Shown: piece by piece, positions 55,231 to 64,000 of the stretch
How positions within the stretch are numbered: position 1 is the stretch's first letter
Layout: each line of letters starts with the position of its first letter
Assembly (NCBI GenBank): GCA_036346395.1
Contig: CM070599.1
Span: 20,823,232 to 20,887,231 of the forward strand
Direction of reading: 5' to 3'
Length of the DNA stretch: 64,000 nucleotides
DNA from: Hsuehochloa calcarea
Taxonomy: Eukaryota; Streptophyta; Magnoliopsida; Poales; Poaceae
Program-made: the position numbers and the translations under genes
Notes under the pieces: generated by a model
Seen by the model: the letters and a program-made list of their open reading frames with translations, nothing else
What the model was told of the DNA's origin: nothing
The model's database searches: none

Positions 55231-57510
55231 ATGAGGACATCCAACAATACCCCCTTGAAGGCGAAGAAGATCACCATAGAGGACAGCCAGACCACACTAT
55301 CGATTTTCATGGATCCATCTCAAGATGAACCCGTTGTAGCACAACTTCAGATTTACCCGTGCAGATCCATGCGCTGGTATTTCTCGGAAGAAACAGTTGG
55401 TCCAGAGGAGGAAGGCAGTCGTGCAAGAGGATGTCGTTACCCTGGCGTCATGCGCAGAACCCGTGGTCGAGTCTGCCGTGGTAACAGATGCATATATAGA
55501 AGTAAATATGTATTCATATTACAGTAATTAGTTCGCTTCACCGACCTATTATCATCATGTATTATTGAGCAATAAATATGTAGCAAGTTCCTGTCATTCT
55601 CTAGTCATATTGCAAGTAAATCATTCTTTTTTCCATGCAGGCTGCGGCAGAGAGGAAGCATGGGCTATATACGACGTGCATAAGGTGCACCCCTTCCCTT
55701 GTTGTCTCGACCGTCAACCAGCTAACAATACGCCAAATGAACAAGGTTACGAGACACGGTTTCAGTGGCCTTCTCAAGTTCAACCTTGTGGAACTCGAGA
55801 GAAGGGATCTACTCTGCTTCTTGATGGACTGGATATACCCATATGAAATAGTGATACGTATCGGCGGCGATAGGATCATCCTAATCATGCCTCACACCAT
55901 GAAATGCATCTTCGGGCTCCCGTGCGGTGGCAGGGACACACCGATGGTCTCCCTTGCCGCAAGAACCGCCGAGCTGAAGCAACTGCTCAGTGTGCTACCG
56001 AACAACAACATAAAAAATGAGGTGTTGCTGAAGAGGATAACCACCGGCAGCACTGACGGGCTGACGATGAGGTATTTCTTCTTGGTCGTCTACTGCAAGG
56101 TACTGTTCCTAATGACCAACATCAATATCAACAGGGTGGACGCCATGCTCATGAAGGACCTGAACAACTTTGGCGGCATCGACTAGTGTAAGGCAATCGT
56201 AGACGACCTGAGGGAGGTTGCATGCACCTGGAACAAGAAGAAGGATAGCACCACCAAATCCATCAGTGGATGCGCTACCTTCCTGCTTGCAAGCAACCAT
56301 GGTTTTTTCCCCACAATATATATATATATATTACAATAAAAAATACATACACTAACATGCAGTAAAACATATAGATCATGCACATAGTAAATATCGACTA
56401 GCAACCCAATAAAACACAAAGAATACGTGTAAGTAAATGGCTATCATAGACATAGAGCATACAACACACAATAAGTGTATGTATTAACTATAGTAATATG
56501 TACACTATCATGCAGTAAAATCTATGTCACAGGTTTACTACTAGGACAACCTGAGGTGCGCCCACAACATCGACGCCATCGAGACCCCAAGCGCCACACA
56601 CTTCGTGACCACCCTCATAGACAAGATTGTCGTGGCCGACAGGGCGAAGTACTCCGACGGGAAGGACACCTTTAGCAAGCTCAGCGTGAGTGGTCTTCTG
56701 CCATCTAAGATCAGCAGGTACACAGTCTGTCGTTACAATAATGTTCACCTGAATAAACAGTAATTTCACCGATAACTTTGAAATAAAAAATGTACATCTT
56801 AGGAGCAAGGAGGGGATGTGCTACTGCTCCAGAGCGATAGCATATGCACACCTACCTGATGAAGCCCTCCACTCTGCCGCTAGGCAGTTCTCGAGCTTGT
56901 GCTCATTACTTGGTGACTCCGTAGGATCCATGGGCAAGGCGAAGCAACGCCTAGCGATGGAGGCTTTGGAAATGTTCTACGACGAGGCCAGGAAGGCAAT
57001 GAGGCAGATACAGATGGCCTAATAGAAAATCAAGACTGCATAGATGAAGGTGGTCAGTGTTATCAGGGCATTGCTCGCACTAGCATAAGCTTCTGGACCG
57101 GCATCTTATGCAGGTTGGGCGAGGAAGGCCAAACATAGCAAGAAGGTGTCGGCGTCGGAGCAGGTGTCCTCAGCTCCCACGTCGATAAACACAGTGTTCC
57201 CAGACTCGGTGGCGCCACCAGTGCTGGACAGGGCTCCCGCATCACCAAGGTTGGCTACCATCCCGTTCGTAGAGGTGTCGTGGGCATCGGATGATGCACC
57301 TGCATCCCCAACGCGGGAGGAGACCGCACTCCTGGCAGTAGCCTGGCTGGTGGCACCAGTCGTTGTGCCAACACCCCCGATGCCCGCGGAGATAGTCATC
57401 CCGGCAGCAGCTTCGTCACTGGAACCGGTCGTTGCACCAGCACCCAGACGCCTGTGGAGACAGTCATCCCGGCAGCAGCCTCGCCGTCAAGCTCAGTTGT
57501 TGTGTTTATT
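55231..57510 (+). pseudogene. Decayed grass repeat-family gene, likely transposon-derived
   Basis: Exon-like blocks follow one another on the + strand: 55231-55500, 55640-56290 (QMNKVTRHGFSGLLKFNLVE, MDWIYPYE, MKCIFGLPCGGRDTPM), 56530-56715 (LRCAHNIDAIETPSATHFVT) and 56800-57022 (KEGMCYCSRAIAYAHLPDEA). The scheme 'R-x-G-F-G-x-L-L...L-x-x-W-L-x-D-x-x-x-P...V-x-x-x-x-G-L-P-x-G-G' occurs in many uncharacterised multi-copy grass proteins, often beside Mutator-type elements. Premature TAG codons at 56184 and 56542 each replace an expected Trp. Exon limits are approximate and a host origin cannot be excluded. Confidence 0.6.
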
Positions 57511-58657
57511 TAAAAGATTTGGATTTTATTTGGAGTTCTTGATTATATCAATTCAAATCTCAAATCAAATTCTAAAATCAAATCAATTCTCACCTAATTT
57601 TGAATCCAATTTCTCAATTTGATTTCATCTCTCCTCAATTTCAAACCTCAGCCAAAATTTCAAATTCAAATTTATATTTGAATTTTCTCCGAAATGCAAG
57701 TCTTAGAATTTCATTTCATTTTTTTTGGGCCGAAACTCCTTTTCTTTTTCCTTTTTCTACTCTTTTTCTACTCTTTTCTTTTTTTCTTTTGCCTTGCTCT
57801 GTTTTCTGCCAATTGCTGCTCTATGGCCGCTAGAGCCATGTCGTGCCGCTCCTTGACCTCGCCCACTCTTGGCCGCACCTGGCTGCACCCGTGCCTGCAC
57901 TCGCCTGGTCGCGCTCGAGCCTCACGCCTACCTGCAACGCTCCCACGCCACGCCATGTCGAGCCGCACTAGAGCCGACCAATCCCACGTCGCACCATGAA
58001 CGCGACATTCCCACGTTGTCTGCATCATTAAACATCCACCATCACCGTGCCATTCATTGTTGCCATTTCAAGCAATTCTGAAACTGAGCCATTTACAACG
58101 TCATCGATCACACTCCCGTTGTTTGAATCCTTCCCGAGCCTTTATATGGAAGCATCGTCATCACCTTCACCCCTTCCCACCCCCATGAACTCTCCATGTC
58201 TCTGGAGCTCTGTAGCCACCGCAAACGTCGTCTTTCTGAGCGTCGGCCGTGAACCTTGCATCGCATTCTCATCATTCAGGTGAGATGATCATTTTCCTTC
58301 AATCAATTTCGTTTTTGGTTGCAGTTCATCACTGAATTTCAACGTTTTCTTTTACTAGGTCGAAATCTCATGCGTCGCTCGACCTCTTTCTCCGGTAAGT
58401 TTCTCACCGATTGGGCCGCGTCATCACGTATTCCCGAAGATCCTCTACTTATCCCTCACCTCAATTCGACCGGCGCCGTCGCCCCACCACCTCGGTCACC
58501 CTCCGCCCCCCAGAGCAGCCCTGCCACTTCCCCATGCCGCCACCCAGCTTGTGCATGCGCTGCCTTCCTCGCCGCACCAACGTCGTCGTTGCGCGCCCAT
58601 GCTCCATTACCGCCACCACCGTGGAGCTCGGTCACGGCCGCCGCCACCCACGGACCC
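57511..58657 (+). repeat. LTR-like region, left part (host of the nested solo LTR)
   Basis: Begins with ATTCAAAT/AATCAAATT-rich DNA and then a C-rich segment with short frames (57800-58650), the composition of long Ty3/gypsy LTRs of grasses. It is interrupted at 58657 and resumes at 60773. Its 5' end is not defined. Confidence 0.45.
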
Positions 58658-60767
58658 TGTAACACCCTGGCTATTCGGAAGCCAAGATGCTACCAAAAGT
58701 TTCATCATACACTTCATTTGCGGAACTATTAATCAATTTGCTCCAAAATTAAATAGTCAAGACAAAGTAACGAAAAGTATTTAACCGTTCAACTACAGAA
58801 TATAACCAAGGAATTAAAAATTACAGTTCGACTCTTTAACCAAATAACTTAGCAAAATATCTTTATAAATAAGTGAATCTTTGGGGTGTGTGAAACGTGC
58901 TTGGACTACGCCCTCCCGCTAGCAACTATATCACCATGGATCACCTAAAAAAAATAGACATAGGAAAACAAGAGTGAGTCGAAACTCAGCAAGCACCACA
59001 TCAATCTCACAGTGTACAAAGGAACAAATCATTAATCAAGACAGTAGAACATATCTTCCACGAATCTTGTGAACCGCATAGTATGAATGCATACATGGAA
59101 TGAAAAATGGACCTCTCAACTGCATATACCGGTATAGCGAGTGATACACCGTCGGTGTTCATTAAGCCCGTACTTCACAAAATACGGGACCCAATCACCG
59201 TATGAAGAACGTTTCATACGGTGTCCGAGTTGCCACATTGGAATGGTGGTCAACACTGCCCACATTGGAATGGTGGGTCTCATATGCCCATATTGGATTG
59301 ATGGGATTTAATCAAATTTCCACTCCCGTGGACGGAAACGAAACATGCATGAATGGAATGAATCATGTATCACAAGAAACATAAATATTGAAACCTATCC
59401 ACATCATGAGCACAACGCAATAGTAATCATAAATTCACCACATCATCATGCATTCCCTTGAAAACAACACAAATTAACACACAGTACTTGCCTTCCGTGC
59501 TGCGACGTACTAGGAAGTAACGAAGGTGTCCTTCCACCCACCGCCTCACCGCCTACACAAGCATTTACACGGAATAAGAATAACAAGGTATAACGTATCT
59601 ACACGTGTCCTATCATACCCTCTAACCAACCCACCCAACCAAGGGTTCAATTTGACAACTTCACCAAAAAGACCAGATTACTACTCTACTGGCAGTTGTA
59701 CGATAAAATTCACCATTAATTATCTGTAACTCCTAAATACCTGAAACCAGTGCTCATCTTTTCCTAATGAACCAGGCTATGAAACTTTAGTTGGTGAGAT
59801 CCTCTGATTCGGCAAAAACAGAGGACTAATCTACCCAAGAAGACACCGACAGAAACCTGTCCAGATTTCAGAACAGTCGTAAAGAAAAGTCTGTAACTTT
59901 CAGTATATAAATCCTATGGAGATGATCTTTATCAATCTGGAATCATGGAGAAATTCTTTTCAAAAACCTATTTGGGTGGCCTCCCTGAATCTGTCTCTAT
60001 CTAGAACAAAACTGAAGAGTAACCAACAGTCTCCAAAATTTCTGACAGACAGAGCAGTGTTCGGTTAAAAATTCATAACTCCTAAACCACTGGGTGGAAT
60101 CTCGTAATCTCGATGCCAAAAGAAAGCTAACGAAACCAGGAACATATCTCTAGGAGAGGTCAACCCGAGATTCGGCCTCTAAAGGGTCGAAACTCGCCGC
60201 GCAAAAAGACGGATGCGTTCTGGAATCTCCAGAACAGAAACCGATTTAGATCTAATCCACCATTAATCAATAAAACCGAATCAAATTACCACTAAAAACA
60301 TTCGTTACCCTTGAAGATCTGCAGGGAGACGTGGATCCACCTCCCAAGAACCTCCCTCCCTTCTCCTCCCTTCCCTCTCCAAGACCGGCCACAAGATCGC
60401 CGGCGAACGGTCGGTGGCGCCGTTGGAAGGAGACGGCTTCGGGGGGAAGCTTGGGGACGACACCGGGGATCTCCGCAGCAGCAAGACGCCGTCAGAGAGC
60501 AGCAAGAAACACCGGGGAGGAGGAGAATGGGGGTGGCGGCTCTAGGGGGGAGAGGAGGGAGTGGGGAGGCGGCTAGGGTTGGGGGCGCCTCCCCCCTTGG
60601 CCGCCCCCAGGCCGGCCTCCCTCTTGGGCCGCTGGGCGCGACCTGCGGCCCAGGTTGTCGTAAAAATGCGAAAACCCCCTTCTTTTTCTCAAAATTTCTA
60701 TTACTTTCTTTGCATTTTACTCCTCCAACTGAATCTCTAATTACTGATCCATTTCCGGGGTATTACA
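58658..60767 (+). mobile_element. Solo LTR, 2110 bp, TSD GACCC
   Basis: Second copy of the family at 6602-8739: it starts TGTAACACCCTGGCTATTCG and ends CCGGGGTATTACA. The 5-bp TSD GACCC lies at 58653-58657 and 60768-60772. Shared internal blocks include GAGTGAGTCGAAACTCAGCA, ACCGGTATAGCGAGTGATAC and CCCACATTGGAATGGTGG. It is inserted into older LTR-like DNA, a nested arrangement. The frame at 60311-60784 is LTR sequence. Confidence 0.9.
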
Positions 60768-60772
60768 GACCC

Positions 60773-62640
60773 TCACCCCGCTAGGGTTCCATTTTGCTGG
60801 TGGCCACCGCACGCCGACGCCGCCTACGCCCTCCCCTGTTTTTCCTCTATCTTGGCTCTCTCTCACTCAATGACATATGGGGCCCCTATGTCATACTTAG
60901 TATTCCTTCCCTCTTTCTCTAATTATTTCTTTGGCAAGTCGGTCACATATGGTCAACTCTGCTGCATATTCATTCAAAAACCAAAATATTCCATCCTTTC
61001 CAATTTCGAGGAATCTTCTTTCATGCAAAACTTCCAGATGCTCGTTCTCCATCATACGACCGCTGATTCTGTCGATTCTTATTCCTAAATTCATCTAAAT
61101 TCAATATATCTATATTGATGCTAATTTTATATTTTTTTGGATTTTATTTGTTTTTCTGTTATCTATTTATCTCGTTTTGTGCGTTTAGATTTCGTCGTTG
61201 TCGAGGCTGGCTTGGATCAGTATGTGGGAGTATCTCCATCCTTCGACAAAGGCAAGTCTTAGAACTTTGATTGTGTTGTACCCATTATTTCAAAAAAAAA
61301 TTATTTTATATTAACATGCATACTAATTTTATATCAGTTTTGTTTCGGGAATAGCTAATTACCTGATTAACGTTTTGCCCCTTGAAAACTTGTCAATATC
61401 ATGTATCCTTTGACACCATAGGAAGGGTTGATTTTATTTGGACATTATTTAATACCAACAGGGGTAACATAGTTACGCTTTTCCATGCTTAGATGTACAT
61501 CGGGTTATTTTTCACGAGAATAATCTTGATAACCCGACTTAATGATATATGGCATTGTGGTGCGAAGCCACTGTTGTAAAAATTATTGTGCCATGGAAGG
61601 GGATGCCATTGGGCCTGGTTGAACAAAATGTTTTCCTACTCGGTGCGGGTAGCATATTTTTGATGAGGTTTTCTCTCTTAAGTAATCACTAAGGACTTAA
61701 TCTTGTGCGTAATTGATTTGTGCCTTATCGTGCAACCACATGTCTAGTATGGGATGGACCTAGCTAATTAATTAGCAATGTCTTGATTTTGGTTCTGCCA
61801 TGTGTGGTGTGGATTATGGGATTTACAGGTAGATTCGTATGGTGCAAGAGGGGCCTCATTCGTGATGGATGTAACCCTTGAGTGGTGAAACCTTAGAGGA
61901 CAAAAGCGGGTTAAGTCGAGCTTTGTAAAAGCCTTATGATAATCACTTAGTCGCACACCTATGGAAGTGTGTCAAGCAGATATTATAAGTTGATTTATCT
62001 CCGTGAGTTAAGTTATACAATCTCTGCAGTGTTAAAATTGTTCGAACAACATGTCCCTGGTTATGGACAATGCCTAGGGATTTCACACAGGGTGTAAAAT
62101 TTTCATAAAATGTTGGGTCTTGGAGTGGTTGGAAAGTCAACGGGTAGTTCATTGGTGGTTTGGTTGAGAAGTGAACGAGTAGTTCACCTATTGTTCCAAG
62201 GAAATTGTACTTTTTTTAATTATATCTTTCCAATGTGCTTAGAACCTATTAAGCGTATTCACTTTATTAATATTGCTCTCTGCAAAATAACCATACAGTT
62301 ATTCCTTGTTCAAGTCTTGCATGAATATTAATCGCATAATTTTCCCTACGTCTTACTAAGTACTTTATGTACTTACGGCTTTATGCCATTGTTGATCAGT
62401 TGCTAAGGAATAATCCTGGAGTTAAAAGTTCTTTGTGGAGGAGTTCTTTGAGGACTTTGCGAGCTAGGTTGCGCTCCCAACTCGATTGCCTGTGGGCATG
62501 AAGGTTGGCCACCTCGAGTCTTTTTATTTTCACTGCAAGAGTTTTACTTGTCTCTTGAGCCTTGTGTTGCAAGTTTTCTAACCTGCACCTTGAGGTCGCT
62601 TCTGTTATTATTTATTAAGTTGTTATTTTAGTTAGTTCCT
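60773..62640 (+). repeat. LTR-like region, right part
   Basis: Resumes after the nested solo LTR. 62020-62060 shares TCTCTGCAG and GTTCGAAC with the LTR-like block at 4985-6118, and 62460-62610 has the T-rich run-out typical of such LTRs. No internal retrotransposon genes were seen. The 3' end is not precise. Confidence 0.4.
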
Positions 62641-64000
62641 GGTTTGGTATAATTTTCATCGATATTGTCACTGTGTGAGCTGGCTATTAATCGTGAGACT
62701 AGTTCGAAATACACAGAGGGTCTGGATTTGCAGGTTCGGATCCCAACAAGACGAGAGAACGAGGAGAGAGAGAAAGAAACTTTCTGGCATGTAACAGACG
62801 GTCTATAAGACCCTTGTAGACAACACAAAACACTATTGCATGAGTTGTTATCTATAACAAATATTTTTCCAAGCAAAAATTAAAATATTGTGGGGTCTGA
62901 TATGGACAACTTAACAAATAACTCATTATATGAGCTGTCTTTAGTGTTGTCTATAAATAACACGGAGGGCTGATATAGACAACAGTTGTGTGTACCATTG
63001 TACATACCCTAAGTATACATCGATTATGTTTCTGCAACTGCAAGTATTTGTGTAAATTTGTTGAATTGTGCTCACATTCAAATTTATGAACTTTCTTAAT
63101 TATCTAACTTGTGTAGCAAATATCGATCGTTAGCCTTTTGTATCATATATACATATAAACCCTCTTTGCATCATTTAAGAAACTAGTTCAACGTAGTTAA
63201 ACAAGTCCCCTGGTGCTGACGAAATGCTTCTTAAATTTTTCTACTGAGAAGGACCAAAATAGCTTGTTGGAATTTAGCGGACAAGACCGCTGTTGTATTT
63301 GAATGGTTTGACTACTCAACACAACATTACCCTACCAGCAAATTAGAAAATAATTTTCGAGCTGTTTGACTTTGACCAAGCATTCAAAGAGACTAAATGA
63401 AATGACCCTACTACAAAAGAATGGTCAACTCCGATGACTACGCCTTGCTGCTCTGAACACCTGGTCAAGGTAGCCTGGCCCCGTTAATTTTTTCCACTAC
63501 AAATATATAAAATCCTCGTTGAGATGGCCAAATATATATCATCCTAGTTAATCACACCATAGTTAAATACTTAAGCTCCTGTTGGCAATACGTTGGCTTT
63601 TCAAAATCACTTATTATTTCTACTTTTGGATGTAACAGGTAGTTGAAATAATCTTTTATAGAGCTGTAAGAGCAAAATCTTGCTGGAATTAATGGTAAAA
63701 ATTTCTCTAACTAACTGGTTTTACTGTATATATTTATCAACCGTAAAGAAATTGAATTTTTTTATATAAAATTGGAAATTTTCTAACATCACTGCAAGAG
63801 ATAGCCAGCAAGCACATGATTTGACCTTACCAGCTATTAGCCTCAGGTCTGGTACCCATTGATTTGTACCGTTTTGGCCGGATCCAAACGAATTTTACAC
63901 CGGAAATTTGGCCGAAACCTCCCGCGCATGGGAGACTAAAAACTGCAGAAATTGAACCACCAGGGACTGGACGATTCAAGTCTCGCATTGACGATATCGA
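62641..64000. other. Intergenic to the window end, nothing firmly recognised
   Basis: Around 62815-63000 short AGACAAC/GTTGTCTATA repeats (GTAGACAACAC, TATGGACAACTT, GTTGTCTATAAATAAC, TATAGACAACAG) suggest a small DNA element, but I could not find its ends. The rest is AT-rich without genes. Confidence 0.4.

Noticed and set aside
1..64000. CRISPR array, bacterial operons, organelle insertion
   Set aside because: No regularly spaced direct repeats with unique spacers, no ribosome-binding-site gene strings and no recognisable chloroplast or mitochondrial genes.

Overview
The window is nuclear DNA from a grass (Poaceae). The evidence is three intronless genes of the Restorer-of-fertility-like (RFL, Rf1/PPR791 type) pentatricopeptide repeat family, Stowaway MITEs, CACTA elements with CAGACGGTT subterminal repeats, a Ty1/copia element with the plant PBS TGGTATCAGA, and a large Mutator-like element (MULE). 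I cannot assign the species.

Layout: 1-14.4 kb is mostly repeats: LTR fragments, two MITEs, a solo LTR with a perfect target-site duplication (TSD), and a non-autonomous CACTA element. PPR1 (14447-16912) follows, then a 295-bp tandem duplication of its 3' end, a decayed copia element (17770-22780) and a relic of a fourth PPR 3' end. A PIF/Harbinger-type element (24398-27002) carries UFM1 exon sequence. PPR2 (27928-30375) has a tandemly duplicated promoter and first codons. Its 3' flank is split by a 9.55-kb MULE (30740-40293, TSD CGTATTTTT) that holds a broken mudrA-type transposase, a plant-mobile-domain gene and a minisatellite. PPR3 (42262-44709) has two small hAT-like insertions downstream with 8-bp TSDs. 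A CACTA-type element (49497-52595, TSD TTT) carries the Walker-A exon of MSH1. The right end holds a decayed transposon-associated gene (55.2-57.5 kb), a long LTR-like region with a second solo LTR nested in it (58658-60767, TSD GACCC), and unrecognised AT-rich DNA.

How the genes relate: the only convincing host genes are the three PPR genes, all on the + strand. They are paralogues whose similarity continues through their 3' flanks, so the repeating unit is a segmental duplication of gene plus downstream DNA, later separated by different transposons. Their products should be mitochondrial RNA-binding proteins; the best studied relatives process or silence CMS transcripts. PPR1 looks like a PPR3-type 5' third joined to a PPR2-type remainder, with the switch at a repeat boundary. 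The predicted RNA-recognition residues differ among the three, as expected for a cluster diversifying against mitochondrial targets. All functional statements are inferred from sequence read by eye.
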